Counted from the first letter of the stretch, positions 14,736 to 23,678 are shown. The stretch: DNA of 28,212 nt from JBOHUC01 sp050733935 (GCA_050733935.1 JBOHUC010000040.1:1-28212), one strand, 5' to 3'. Notes: generated by a model from the letters alone, not told the origin. Made by a program: numbers and translations.

Positions 14736-16196
14736 CTACTCCGGGCCCATCCACACGATCCTTCTCGTGGCGACTCCGCTCCGTCCCACGACGCGCACGA
14801 AATAGAGCCCCGCCGGAGCCACCGCTCCGCCAGTCGTCTCGCCGTGCCATTCGGGGTCGGGACCGGACGCGGAGCGCTCCGCTCGCCAGAGCACACGCCC
14901 CGACAGACTCATGATCTCGAGGCGCGTCGGCTCGCCCGCCAGAACGCGGAAGCGAACTGTTCCGCGCGCGGGATTGGGCAGGGCGTCGATCCTGAGCCCC
15001 GACGGTGGCGGCGCCGACGTGCGTTCGAGTCGGAGAAGCGAGAACGCGCCGGGCCCGAGCGAAAGGGTGACGGATGAGTCTCGCCGGGAGGGATCGAGAC
15101 GCAGCACGATCTCCTGCGCCCGTGACGAGTCGCTGTTGAGCACGAACACGTAGGGATCGCCTGCGCCGTCCTCGAAACGACCGATCGCCGCACGCCCCTC
15201 GACGGCGCGCACGATTTTGTCCGCTACAAAGGCCGTCCCGCCCGCGGGAACCGAGCCGGCGTACTGCGTCGAACGCCACGTGAGCCCCGCCAACGCCTCC
15301 CCCACGGGCCGGGTCACCTGATTGAGCTCGCGCACGCGGTCGTACTGCACCGTTCGGAATCCGTAGCGGCTGATCATCCCGGGACCCCAGAAGAACACGG
15401 AGTCCGTGGGATGCTCCCAGTAGACGAAGTAGCCGATGCCGCGCGCGCCGTAGGAGAGCCACGTTCCGACCTGCCATGAGAGCTCGCCGGCCGTCACCGA
15501 ACGCAAACCCCCGTGACCGATGACCTGCACGATTCCCCAGAATGGAAGTCCGTACTCGCGCGCGAGCGCCGCCGTCCCGAAAACGTTTTCGACGAGCTGA
15601 CCGCGATCGCGATCCAGCAACAGGTCGTACTGCGCATTGCTGAGGACGGAAGGCTGCACGCGCTCGACGTAGCGCCGCATGTGCCCGATCCACTCTTCGC
15701 GCGTCGCGAATCCGGAGCGTGGAAGCAGGTTGTTCCAGCACGGATGTTCGGCGTCGAGCGCGCGGATGCGACCGAACAGGTCGCCGAGCTGATCGAACAG
15801 GCTGTCGTCGGGTTCGTCCCCGAGGTAGTAGCCGGCGAACGCGGGGTGGTTTCGGTACGTGGTGACGATCGAATCGAGTCGGTCGAGCGAGCCCGAGAAT
15901 GCGCCGTCGGCGTCCCGAAATCGCCGGTCCCAGAGGAGACAGCGCACGCCGCTCGCAGCCGCCCACTCGAGCCGGTCCAGGTTGTCGGACACCCGCCCCG
16001 AGTCCGTGATGCTCGGGAGCATGAGGTCGAGCCCGGCGTTCGCGTACTCCGCCACGCGCGCGGCGTTCATCTCCTCGACCGGCGGGGCGCTCCAGCCGAA
16101 CAGCGTGAACGGGCGAACCAGAGCGTCGCCACGGGCTTTCGAGGCCCCCGCGGAGGCGAGGATCAGGGCGAAGACGATCGTCACGACGGGGCGCAT
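14736..16196 (-). CDS. Secreted glycosidase-like TIM-barrel protein with FlgD-like C-terminal domain
   Basis: 486 residues from ATG at 16196, chosen because a signal peptide starts there; no SD is obvious. Residues 30-300 have the rhythm of a TIM barrel of the beta-galactosidase/GH42 type: LFGWSAPPVEEMNAARVAEYANAG, then HPAFAGYYLGDEPDD (acidic Glu128 after a strand), then GIGYFVYWEHP (Glu261). Those two glutamates could be acid/base and nucleophile; this is inference. A beta domain spans about 310-395. Residues 403-486 form a FlgD-like/type-IX-style sandwich (DALPNPARGTVRF, SLSGRVLW, PAGLYFVRV), often a secretion or anchoring tail in FCB-group bacteria. It is divergent from the glycosyltransferase genes. 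Substrate unknown. Confidence 0.85.
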   Translation of the reverse strand: MRPVVTIVFALILASAGASKARGDALVRPFTLFGWSAPPVEEMNAARVAEYANAGLDLMLPSITDSGRVSDNLDRLEWAAASGVRCLLWDRRFRDADGAFSGSLDRLDSIVTTYRNHPAFAGYYLGDEPDDSLFDQLGDLFGRIRALDAEHPCWNNLLPRSGFATREEWIGHMRRYVERVQPSVLSNAQYDLLLDRDRGQLVENVFGTAALAREYGLPFWGIVQVIGHGGLRSVTAGELSWQVGTWLSYGARGIGYFVYWEHPTDSVFFWGPGMISRYGFRTVQYDRVRELNQVTRPVGEALAGLTWRSTQYAGSVPAGGTAFVADKIVRAVEGRAAIGRFEDGAGDPYVFVLNSDSSRAQEIVLRLDPSRRDSSVTLSLGPGAFSLLRLERTSAPPPSGLRIDALPNPARGTVRFRVLAGEPTRLEIMSLSGRVLWRAERSASGPDPEWHGETTGGAVAPAGLYFVRVVGRSGVATRRIVWMGPE

Positions 16197-16263
16197 GGGG
16201 AGATGGTACGCTTCGCCGCCTCGTGAGCGCAGCGTCGCAATGTCGTGACCCGCGGGGGAACCC

Positions 16264-17121
16264 TTGAGCCGTACGACGAGTGATTTCGGCGCCGGGCCGC
16301 TGACCGAGCCCGTGGCCGAGGCGCGTGAACGGCCCGACTCTGCGCGGGCCACCCCCACGGAACGGGTGATCGTCGTTCTGCCCGCGTACAACGCGGCGCG
16401 CACGCTCCGGCAGACGTGGTCCGAGATCCCGCCCGACTGGGTGACCGAATCGATCCTGGTGGACGATGCCAGCACGGACGACACCGTCGCGGTCGCCCGC
16501 GCGCTCGGCATCCACGTGCTCGAGCACGCGAGGAACCGCGGGTACGGTGGGAACCAGAAGACCTGCTATGACGAGGCGCGCCGGCGCGGCGCCGAGATCG
16601 TCCTCATGCTCCATCCCGACTACCAGTACGATCCAAGGCTCATCCCGCTCCTCGTCCTGCCGATCCGCCTCGGCATCTACGACGTGATGCTCGGCTCGCG
16701 CGTGCGCACGCGCCGCGAGTGTCTCGAGGCGGGCATGCCGCTCTACAAGTACCTGGGAAACCGATTCCTCACGTTCGTCGAAAACGTGTGCCTGGGGCAG
16801 AACCTCTCCGAGTTCCACACGGGCTTTCGTGCCTACTCCCGCCGCGTGCTCGAGACGCTTCCTTACGCTTCGTTCTCGGACGACTTCGTCTTCGATACGC
16901 AGTTCCTCGTGTCCGCGATCGATGCCGGGTTCAAGCTCGGCGAAGTTCCCGTTCCCGTTCGTTACATGCCGGAGGCGTCGTCGATCAATTTCCGGCGGAG
17001 CGTCCGTTACGGACTCGGGACACTCGGCGCGGTGATCGCGTTCCTCGCCGCGCGCGTGGGCCTCGGGCGCTCGCCGATCTTCGCGCCTCCGGGCCGAACG
17101 AACCGTGTGGCGCGCGCTTAA
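16264..17121 (+). CDS. Family 2 glycosyltransferase (dolichol-phosphate-mannose-synthase-like)
   Basis: 285 residues. The GT-A fold is clear: VIVVLPAYNAARTLRQTW (35-52), ILVDDASTDDTV (64-75), and RNRGYGGNQKTCYDEA, typical of polyprenyl-phosphate sugar synthases. The metal-binding region reads HPDYQYDP (117-124). A later conserved GFRAYSR and the final part match the GT2 catalytic half. It likely transfers a sugar from a nucleotide donor to a lipid carrier. The start is TTG at 16264 behind GGGGGA; about 30 residues before the fold look disordered, so an internal GTG could be the true start. Its end overlaps the next gene by 17 nt, so the pair is probably co-translated and may act together: lipid-linked sugar made here, used by the GT39-like enzyme. 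Confidence 0.92.
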   Translation: MSRTTSDFGAGPLTEPVAEARERPDSARATPTERVIVVLPAYNAARTLRQTWSEIPPDWVTESILVDDASTDDTVAVARALGIHVLEHARNRGYGGNQKTCYDEARRRGAEIVLMLHPDYQYDPRLIPLLVLPIRLGIYDVMLGSRVRTRRECLEAGMPLYKYLGNRFLTFVENVCLGQNLSEFHTGFRAYSRRVLETLPYASFSDDFVFDTQFLVSAIDAGFKLGEVPVPVRYMPEASSINFRRSVRYGLGTLGAVIAFLAARVGLGRSPIFAPPGRTNRVARA

Positions 17122-18571
17122 GGCGCTCGCCGCCCGCACCGAGCTCCACGGCGCGGCGTTCGCCACGCTCGCCGCCGCGATCCTCTTCGCCCACCTCGGC
17201 GAGACGCATCTCGCGAACTTCGACGATTGCTACTACGCGCAGAAGGCGAAGGAGATGGTGCGGGGCGGAGACTGGCTCACGCCGCACTTTGCCGGCATCC
17301 CGCGGCTCGACAACGCGCCGCTCTTCCTGTGGCTCATGGCGCTCGCCATGCGCGTGCTCGGCGTGACGAACTTCGCTGCCATCCTTTTCTCGGCGGTCTC
17401 GGGAGTGCTGTGCATCGTGCTCGTGCGTCGCGTCGCGCTCCGGCTCGGCTTCGACGCGTTCACGGCCTGGATGGCCGCTTTCGTGCTCCTCACCACGCAG
17501 TACTTCATGAAGTACGCACGTCACGCGATGTTCGACGTCTTCCTCACGCTTCTCTTCCTGTTCGCGGTCGACCGTTATTTGGTCGCGCGCGCCGGGCGCC
17601 CCCGCCAGTGGATCTGGGTCGGCGTCGCCGCCGGGCTCGGCGTGCTCACGAAGAGCGCGCTCGGCCCCTTCCCGCTCGCCGTCTGCCTCCTCCACTTCGT
17701 GCTTACGCGCGGGCCGAGCGCGCTGCGCGATCCGTGGCCGTGGGCCGCGGCCGGCGCGTGCATTCTCACGTTCCTCCCCTGGTACGTGTATTCGGCCATC
17801 GTGCACGGCGAGCGGTTCTTCGCCGAGCACGTGCGCTGGCTCCTTTGGGAGCGCGCCTTCGTCCTCACGCCCGCGAAGCGCACGGTCGCGGGCTCCTTCG
17901 ACTACTTGAAGGGCATCGCACAGACGTACTGGCCCTGGCTTCCGTTCGCGCTCGTCGGTGCGTCCCGTCTCAGGCGCGATCGGAACGCGGGCCTCCTGCT
18001 TGCGCTGTGGTTCGTGATCGTCGTCGGAACCATGTCGCTCGCGAACGAGAAAAAACTCTGGTACGTAATGACCGCGTTCCCCTGCCTCGCGCTCCTCTCG
18101 TCGCGCGCGATCGGCGCCTGGATTCGGAGTGCGCAGGCGCGCGAGCGGACGATCGCAGGCGGCTTCGCGTTCCTGCTTGCGCTCGCCGCGGTCCTCAACC
18201 TGACGCCGGTCGCATCCTCCCGCGCCCGCCGTCCGGACCTTCAGGTGATGGCGCGAGTCGCGCGCGACGCCGTTCCCCCGGGCGAGAAGATCTGGAACCT
18301 CGACCAGGACTACTGGGGCACGAACAATCAGTTCCTCTTCTACTCCGACCACGAGCTGTCGGAGCCGCTCGGCGATCCTCGGCTCGTGCACGAGAAGCTC
18401 GCGCTCGGGGGCACGGCGCTCCTCACCCGCAGCGGTTACGAACGCGTGGCGGCTGCCGCGGATTCCTCGGTCCTTGCCGTGATTGCACGCTCGGGAGACT
18501 GGTCGCTGGTCCGGCGCGCAGCGGCGCCGACCGCTCCCGCGGCGATCCCGGCGGAACTCGGGGGACGATAG
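17105..18571 (+). CDS. Family 39-type membrane glycosyltransferase (ArnT/PMT-like)
   Basis: 488 residues with about ten membrane helices up to residue 370. The first outer loop has the acidic pair NFDDCYYAQKAKEM (39-51; D40 and D41), followed by RLDNAPLFLWL, a form of the KPPLxxWL-like motif. Both are hallmarks of ArnT/PMT-type enzymes that move a sugar from a polyprenyl-phosphate carrier to a lipid or protein on the outside of the membrane. The C-terminal 110 residues are soluble and end in an Ala/Pro tail. The start is GTG at 17105, overlapping the GT2 gene by 17 nt. The acceptor cannot be told from sequence; lipid A or secreted proteins are possibilities. Confidence 0.92.
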   Translation: MWRALKALAARTELHGAAFATLAAAILFAHLGETHLANFDDCYYAQKAKEMVRGGDWLTPHFAGIPRLDNAPLFLWLMALAMRVLGVTNFAAILFSAVSGVLCIVLVRRVALRLGFDAFTAWMAAFVLLTTQYFMKYARHAMFDVFLTLLFLFAVDRYLVARAGRPRQWIWVGVAAGLGVLTKSALGPFPLAVCLLHFVLTRGPSALRDPWPWAAAGACILTFLPWYVYSAIVHGERFFAEHVRWLLWERAFVLTPAKRTVAGSFDYLKGIAQTYWPWLPFALVGASRLRRDRNAGLLLALWFVIVVGTMSLANEKKLWYVMTAFPCLALLSSRAIGAWIRSAQARERTIAGGFAFLLALAAVLNLTPVASSRARRPDLQVMARVARDAVPPGEKIWNLDQDYWGTNNQFLFYSDHELSEPLGDPRLVHEKLALGGTALLTRSGYERVAAAADSSVLAVIARSGDWSLVRRAAAPTAPAAIPAELGGR

Positions 18572-18662
18572 CGACTCTGCGGTCGAAGTGCTTCGTACAC
18601 GCGAATTGTGCTAGGTTCCTCGCCCCCCCGACTCCCTCGATTCCCCCCGCGGAGGCTTCGCC

Positions 18663-19781
18663 ATGCGTCGATCCCCTGGCGCCACCGCGCTCCTGGTGGT
18701 GTTCGTCCTCACCTGTGGCACCGCACCGCTCGCCGGTGCCGCCCTTTCGGTCGTCTCCCAGTTCAACCCGACCGACGCCGCCGGTCTGTGCGGTGTCGCC
18801 GCCGACCCCTCGAATCAGTCCGTCCGGCTCTATCCGTGCTCCGGGACACACGTGCGCCAGTACTCGAGCGCCGGCACGTTTCTCGCTGCCGCGACGCGGC
18901 CGGGCGAGGCCGCGGACGACGTGGATCTCGAGATCGCACGCGTGGCGCTCGTGCTCGGCGTGACGCCGGTTCCCGCGGGCACGCTCCTCGTCATCAACGG
19001 AGAGTCGGGTCCCGCCGACATCTACGCGCTCGATCCCACAAGCGGAGCGGTCCTCGCCACGCTGCCCACTCTCTTCGGAGCCTCCCATGTCGTCGGCGGC
19101 GCGTGGCATCCGGGGCGAAACACGTTCTTCCTCGTCCAGGATCGAAACGGATCCGCACCGAACGGAAATCGCGTCGCCGAGATCGACCCCACGAATGGCG
19201 CGATCCTCAACTCGTTCTCGACCATCGGCATCTTCGACGTGAACTACGGTGACCTCGACGTGTGCAACACGAGCGGAAACCTCCTCCTCGTGAGCAGCGT
19301 CGAAACGCGCATGGTCGAGCTCACGCCGGCCGGAACGCTCGTTCAGTACCATCCACTTCCCGCGGGCGTGAGCGACTTGAGCGGCCTTGGCCACGACGAC
19401 GTCATGGCGGAGGCCTGGGTCGCGAGCCCGGGCGGGAACGTCTGGCGGCTTGGCGGAATTCCGTGCGCCACGGTCTCCGTACCTGATGGCGACGCATCGC
19501 CCCGGGCCGCGCTCGCACCGCCGCGCCCGAATCCTTCGACCGGGGCCGTCGCCCTCGCGTTCACGCTCTCGGAGGATGTGGACGTGACCGTGTCCGTTCA
19601 CGATGTGGCCGGCCGGCGCGTGCGCATGCTCGCCGCGGGCGAGCTGCCTTCCGGCCCGCACGAGATCCGGTGGGACGCGCTCGACGAGCGCGGCGAGAGG
19701 GTTCGGCCGGGCGTGTACTTCTACCGGCTCACCGCGGGTGCGTGGCGCGGCGAACGGCGTTGCGTGATCGTGGCCCCCTGA
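18663..19781 (+). CDS. Secreted protein with beta-propeller-like body and FlgD-like C-terminal domain
   Basis: 372 residues. A signal peptide ends near residue 26 (PLAGA). Residues 30-275 show repeated strand units of the YVTN/propeller kind (ADIYALDPTSGAVLATLPTL, NRVAEIDPTNGAILNSFSTIG, RMVELTPAGTLVQYHPL). Residues 283-372 are a classic FlgD-like sandwich: PRPNPSTGAVALAFTLSEDV, VHDVAGRRVRMLAAGELPSG, and RPGVYFYRL. This tail is common on secreted proteins of Eisenbacteria-like genomes and may direct export or anchoring. The start ATG at 18663 has GGAGG eight bases upstream. No enzymatic motif is visible, so a structural or binding role is likely. Confidence 0.88.
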   Translation: MRRSPGATALLVVFVLTCGTAPLAGAALSVVSQFNPTDAAGLCGVAADPSNQSVRLYPCSGTHVRQYSSAGTFLAAATRPGEAADDVDLEIARVALVLGVTPVPAGTLLVINGESGPADIYALDPTSGAVLATLPTLFGASHVVGGAWHPGRNTFFLVQDRNGSAPNGNRVAEIDPTNGAILNSFSTIGIFDVNYGDLDVCNTSGNLLLVSSVETRMVELTPAGTLVQYHPLPAGVSDLSGLGHDDVMAEAWVASPGGNVWRLGGIPCATVSVPDGDASPRAALAPPRPNPSTGAVALAFTLSEDVDVTVSVHDVAGRRVRMLAAGELPSGPHEIRWDALDERGERVRPGVYFYRLTAGAWRGERRCVIVAP

Positions 19782-19847
19782 TCGCAGTCGGCGCAACGGG
19801 CTGCGGGGCTGTCGGTTGCGGCGCCGCCGCTCGAGTCCCGGTCCGGC

Positions 19848-20654
19848 TTGCAAGGAAGCACCGCGGTCCGTACGCTCGCCCGCGTGCCTGACATCGCCCG
19901 CCAACGCCCGCCTGCCGCCGTTCCCGCACCGATCGCAGCTGCCGTGCGTTCGTGGGCGGAGCCGGTCGCGCTCGCCGCGCAACCCGGCTTCCGCGCGCTC
20001 TACGTCTACGGAAGCGCACTACGCGAGGGCTTCGATCCGCACGTGAGCGACGTCAACGTGCTCCTCGTGGTGGACGAACTTCCGTTCGATCGCCTCGAAC
20101 GCCTCGCACACGTGCTCGGTGAGCTCGGCACGCATCCGAAGAACGGCTTCCACCTGGCACCGCTTCTTCTCACCGAGCGGCAGATCCGCGCTTCCTCCGA
20201 CGTCTTCCCGATGGACTTCACCGATCTCCTCGAGCGGCGCGCGCTCGTGAGCGGAGAAGACGTGCTCGCGAACCTCGAGGTCCGGTTCACGCACCTCAGG
20301 CACCAGTGCGAATACGAGCTGCAATCGAAGCTGGTCGGACTCCGGCAGGCGTACGTCCGCGCCGGGGCGGGGCCGGGCGCCGCCCACGCGCTCACGGTGC
20401 GGGCCGCCGGAGGGAGCGCCGCCCTCTTCCGTCACCTGCTCACGCTCGTCCAGCAGGACCATCCCCAGGATCCGATCGAGCTCTCCCATTCCGTCGCGCG
20501 CGCGTACCGCGTCGATGCGCAGGCGCTCGCGGCGCCGTTCGTCGCCCGGCGCGAGGAGACAGTGGACGAAGCCACCGCGCGCTCCCGTCTGGCCGCGTAC
20601 CTGGTCGCACTCGAGTCGCTGGCGTCGTCGGTCAACGATCTCCCCGGACACTAA
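19848..20654 (+). CDS. Nucleotidyltransferase-fold protein with altered D-x-N site
   Basis: 268 residues. YVYGSALREGFDPHVSDVNVLLVV (53-75) matches the nucleotidyltransferase signature, in which GS is followed by D-x-D on a strand. Here the second carboxylate is Asn (D68-V-N70), so metal binding may be weaker and the protein may bind rather than transfer nucleotide. The rest is helical, with a C-terminal part rich in Ala and Arg. The start is uncertain: TTG at 19848 gives the longest form and GTG at 19884 a shorter one, and neither has an SD at useful spacing. It lies 2 nt before the TPM gene, so they are likely co-transcribed. Confidence 0.75.
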   Translation: MQGSTAVRTLARVPDIARQRPPAAVPAPIAAAVRSWAEPVALAAQPGFRALYVYGSALREGFDPHVSDVNVLLVVDELPFDRLERLAHVLGELGTHPKNGFHLAPLLLTERQIRASSDVFPMDFTDLLERRALVSGEDVLANLEVRFTHLRHQCEYELQSKLVGLRQAYVRAGAGPGAAHALTVRAAGGSAALFRHLLTLVQQDHPQDPIELSHSVARAYRVDAQALAAPFVARREETVDEATARSRLAAYLVALESLASSVNDLPGH

Positions 20655-20656
20655 GC

Positions 20657-21541
20657 GTGACATCACGACGGTTCGTGACCGCGTGGGCGGCGTTCGCCCT
20701 GGCGTTCGCGGCGATGACGGCGATGACCGCGATGACGGCCCTCCCTGCGCGCGCCCAGCGCACCGCGCCGGATACCGCGGAAGCGCCCGAGCTCGGACGG
20801 GCGGTCGCGTACGTGACGGACGAAGCCGAGCTCCTGACGCGCGCCGAGGAGCTCCGGATCGACCGCTACCTCGGCAAGGTGGAACGCGAGCTCGGCACGC
20901 AGTTCGCGCTCGTCATCGTTCCGACCACGGGGTCGAAGTCGATCGAAGAGACGGCGGTCGAGCTCTTCAACCGCTGGGGCATCGGGGGAAAGAAACTCGA
21001 CGAAGGGCTCCTTCTCCTCGTCGCGGTGCGCGACCGGAAGATTCGCTTCGAGGTCGGCTACGGTCTCGAGGGCTCGCTCCCGGACGGCCGCGTCGGGGGA
21101 ATCATCCGGCAGCAGATCACGCCGGCGTTCCGGCAGGAGCGCTTCGGCGAAGGACTGCTCGACGGTCTCGTCGAGGCCGCCCGCTACGTCGCCGAGGACA
21201 AGGGACTCCCGCCGCCGCTCCCCGACGGTCGGCCGGCGCCGGCGAGGCGCTCACAGCGCAACAGTCCGTTCTGGGCCATGCTGTTCGTCTTCGTGATCGT
21301 GATCATCCTCTTTGCGTTGATCTCGGCTTCGAACCGCGGAGGGCGCGGCGGACGCGGGGGACGGTTCTACCGCGGCGGAACGATCATTCCGGGCGGCTGG
21401 ACAACCGGAGGCTGGACGGCGGGCTCCGGTGGCTGGAGCGGCGGCTCGGGCGGCGGATTCGGAGGAGGAGCATCCGGCGGAGGATTCGGAGGATTCGGCG
21501 GCGGCGCGTCCGGAGGCGGAGGCGCGACCGGAGGGTGGTAA
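20657..21541 (+). CDS. TPM-domain membrane protein with Gly-rich tail
   Basis: 294 residues. A signal peptide (1-33) contains a triplicated Met-Thr-Ala unit. Residues 46-178 form a TPM domain: DEAELLTRAEELRIDRYLGKVERELGTQ, then LFNRWGIGGKKLDEGLLLLV, then FEVGYGLEGSLPDGRVGGII. TPM proteins are envelope proteins linked to photosystem repair in plants and to membrane or phosphate functions in bacteria. A single membrane helix lies at about 204-223, followed by a cytoplasmic tail made mostly of Gly with Ser, Ala, Phe and Trp (225-294). The start is GTG at 20657, two bases after the upstream stop. A LemA gene follows, the usual partner of TPM genes. Confidence 0.9.
   Translation: MTSRRFVTAWAAFALAFAAMTAMTAMTALPARAQRTAPDTAEAPELGRAVAYVTDEAELLTRAEELRIDRYLGKVERELGTQFALVIVPTTGSKSIEETAVELFNRWGIGGKKLDEGLLLLVAVRDRKIRFEVGYGLEGSLPDGRVGGIIRQQITPAFRQERFGEGLLDGLVEAARYVAEDKGLPPPLPDGRPAPARRSQRNSPFWAMLFVFVIVIILFALISASNRGGRGGRGGRFYRGGTIIPGGWTTGGWTAGSGGWSGGSGGGFGGGASGGGFGGFGGGASGGGGATGGW
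20714..20740 (+). repeat. Three tandem 9-bp repeats inside a signal peptide
   Basis: ATGACGGCG, ATGACCGCG and ATGACGGCC encode Met-Thr-Ala three times in the hydrophobic core of the TPM protein signal peptide. This could vary in copy number by slippage. Confidence 0.8.
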
Positions 21542-21563
21542 CTCGAAAGGGAGGTCAACGCGT

Positions 21564-22166
21564 ATGAAAGGTGGACTCGTCATCCTCGCAGTGCTCGCGC
21601 TCCTCGTCCTGGGCGTCGGCGGCTGGGTGGTCTCGAACTACAACACGCTCGTCACTCAGAAGACCGAGGTCGAGAAGAGCTTCGCCGAGGTGGACAACCT
21701 CCTCCTCCGGCGCAACGACCTGATCCCGAACCTGGTCGAGACCGTGAAGGGAGTTGCGGCGCAGGAACAGACCGTGTTCGGAACGATCGCCGAGGCACGG
21801 CAGGCGATGCTCAACGCGCGCTCGCCCGAGCAGAAGATCGAGGCCGGCCGCGCCATGGACTCCGCGATCGGACGGCTCCTCGTCGTGGTCGAGAACTACC
21901 CGCAGCTCCGCTCGCAGGAGAACTTCCTCCGCCTGCAGGACGAGCTCGCCGGGACGGAGAACCGCCTTTCGGTCGCACGCACGCGCTACAACGAGGTGGT
22001 GCGCGACTACAACGTGCTCGTGCGCCGTTTCCCGACCAACCTGTTCGCGGGCATGTTCGGTTACAAGGAGCAGCCGTTCTACGAGGTCACGGCGGCACAG
22101 CGGGAGACGCCGCGCGTTCAGTTCCCGTCCGCGCCCGGGCAGACGGCTCCGGACACGGCGCGATAA
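21564..22166 (+). CDS. lemA: LemA family protein
   Basis: 200 residues. An N-terminal membrane helix (about 4-24, LVILAVLALLVLGVGGWVV) is followed by the LemA helical bundle: SNYNTLVTQKTEVEKSFAEV, then LLLRRNDLIPNLVETVKG, then ENYPQLRSQENFLRLQDELAGTENR and ARTRYNEVVRDYN. These are the most conserved stretches of the family, which has a periplasmic or cytoplasmic helical domain of unknown exact role. It follows the TPM gene by 22 nt with GGGAGG ten bases before the ATG; the two families are often neighbours. A Pro/Thr-rich tail ends the protein. The next gene is convergent. Confidence 0.95.
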   Translation: MKGGLVILAVLALLVLGVGGWVVSNYNTLVTQKTEVEKSFAEVDNLLLRRNDLIPNLVETVKGVAAQEQTVFGTIAEARQAMLNARSPEQKIEAGRAMDSAIGRLLVVVENYPQLRSQENFLRLQDELAGTENRLSVARTRYNEVVRDYNVLVRRFPTNLFAGMFGYKEQPFYEVTAAQRETPRVQFPSAPGQTAPDTAR

Positions 22167-22185
22167 TCGGGCGACTGAGTCGTCT

Positions 22186-23634
22186 TCAGGCGACTTCGCG
22201 GAGCAGCGCGCCGCGACGCAGGAGATCGTCGAGCGCCTGCGTGACCTGGCGGTCGTAGCGGCTCGCCGCGGGGCCTTCGAAGAACCGTTGCACCTCGTCC
22301 GGCGCGGGGCGTCCCGGTCCCGCGCCGTCGAGGAACGCGAAGTACGCCTCCGACACGGCGAGAATGTCGCGCTCGAGCCCCAGCGAATCGCGCGTCGCGC
22401 TCGTGGCCTCCGCCTCCGCGCCCGGAAGCACGGCACGCGCGAGGGCATCGAGACGCAGCGCGTCGACCGCCGCCGTTCCGAGACCGAGCTCGCGCGCGAG
22501 CGACGCGGCCACGTCGGCCACCCCACGCGCCCTTCCGCCTGCCGAAGGATCGCGCGATTCGACGGCCGACACGAGTGCGGACAGCGCGCGCAGGTACGTC
22601 GCTTCCGCCTGGGCGTAGAGACGCACGTTGTCGAGCGCGATCGCACCCGCGGAGGCGAGGCTCCGGGCCATCTCGAGATCGGCGGGCGGGAATTCGCGCC
22701 CGTCCACTTTTTCGCTCGTCACGATCACGCCGACGACGCGCCCGCGTGTGACGAGCGCCACGCACAGCGCGATTCCGACCGCAATCAGGGGACCGAGCTC
22801 CTCCGCGAGCTCCGGGAACCGCTCGAGCTCCTCGCGCCGGACGGGCCGCGCGAGTCCGGCGAGCAGGCGCACGAGCTCCCCGTCCTCGGCGAGCGAGAGG
22901 TTGTTCATCGCCTGCGACGTGAGCCCGCGCGTTCCGACAGGAACGAGGCGTCCGTCCGACGACACGAGAAGTGCCGCGGCCGGAAGCCCGAGGTGCGACG
23001 TGAGCGAGAACAGAACCACCGACGCCACGTCCTCGACCCGGCGTGCGCTCGCGAGCTCCTGCGAAAGCGCGACGAACGCGTCCTTCACCCAGTACTCACG
23101 ATGCAGATCCTGATTGAGACGCTTCAGGTCGCTGCGCGAGCGCTCCACCTCGGCCGCCAGCTCCTGGTTGCGGCGCACGAGCGCGCGCACCTCCTCACCG
23201 CGCACGAGCAGGCGGCGGACGCGGGCGACGAGCTCCTTCGGAGAGAACGGTTTTGCGAGGTAGTCGTCTGCACCGCGGGCGAGGCCGGCGAGCCGGGCTT
23301 CGGTTTCGGCGAGCGCGCTCACCATGATGATCGGCGTGTGCGCGATCGCAGGCTCGCGCCGGATGCTCTCGCACAGATCGAGTCCGGAGCGGCGGGGCAG
23401 GCGCACGTCGAGGATCGCGAGATCGGGCTGCTCGTCGATCAGGATCTTCCAGGCGTCGTCGCCGTTGTACGCGGGAAGAACGCGAAACCCGTGCGCTCCG
23501 AGCGCGATCTGCAGCAGCTCGACGACCCGCGGATCGTCCTCGACCACGAGCAGCGTGGCGCCCGAACCGCCGGGGCCGACAGGCCTCGGCTCGGGGCGGG
23601 GATCTCTTGCGGGTTGAGGAGCGGAAGGGTGCAT
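22186..23634 (-). CDS. Receiver-GAF protein with degenerate HD-GYP-like tail
   Basis: 482 residues. A receiver domain (27-140) keeps D33/D34, phosphoacceptor D76, S106 and K128. A coiled linker (142-185) leads to a GAF domain (about 188-340). Residues 341-482 resemble the start of an HD-GYP c-di-GMP phosphodiesterase (ATYLRALSALVSAVESRDPSAGG, then DALRLDALARAV). The metal-binding His near 368 and the HD pair near 400-401 are replaced by R, R and A, and the GYP motif is absent. It is probably a non-catalytic sensing/output domain; this is inference from the known motif pattern. The start ATG at 23634 lies after a hairpin at 23647-23662. It is the last gene of a three-gene minus operon. Confidence 0.85.
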   Translation of the reverse strand: MHPSAPQPARDPRPEPRPVGPGGSGATLLVVEDDPRVVELLQIALGAHGFRVLPAYNGDDAWKILIDEQPDLAILDVRLPRRSGLDLCESIRREPAIAHTPIIMVSALAETEARLAGLARGADDYLAKPFSPKELVARVRRLLVRGEEVRALVRRNQELAAEVERSRSDLKRLNQDLHREYWVKDAFVALSQELASARRVEDVASVVLFSLTSHLGLPAAALLVSSDGRLVPVGTRGLTSQAMNNLSLAEDGELVRLLAGLARPVRREELERFPELAEELGPLIAVGIALCVALVTRGRVVGVIVTSEKVDGREFPPADLEMARSLASAGAIALDNVRLYAQAEATYLRALSALVSAVESRDPSAGGRARGVADVAASLARELGLGTAAVDALRLDALARAVLPGAEAEATSATRDSLGLERDILAVSEAYFAFLDGAGPGRPAPDEVQRFFEGPAASRYDRQVTQALDDLLRRGALLREVA

Positions 23635-23646
23635 GGTCCCGGTTCC

Positions 23647-23662
23647 CGAGGCCGTGGCCTCG
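23647..23662 (-). other. Intercistronic hairpin in the signalling operon
   Basis: CGAGGCC/GGCCTCG arms with a 2-nt centre lie 12 nt upstream of the receiver-GAF start codon and follow the end of the upstream gene by about 17 nt. It could tune translation or mRNA processing between the two genes. Confidence 0.4.
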
Positions 23663-23678
23663 TGGGTCTCTCGAGGTC

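Noticed and set aside
16985..18391. Long minus-strand frame opposite the glycosyltransferase genes
   Set aside because: It is antisense to two well-supported membrane/GT-A proteins and shows only charged low-complexity sequence.
21366..21538. DNA repeat region or array
   Set aside because: The repetitiveness comes from codons for the Gly-rich tail of the TPM protein, not from a CRISPR or mobile element.
22167..22222. Terminator between the convergent lemA and receiver-GAF genes
   Set aside because: Only a 5-bp AGTCG/CGACT stem is seen, with no T-run on either strand.
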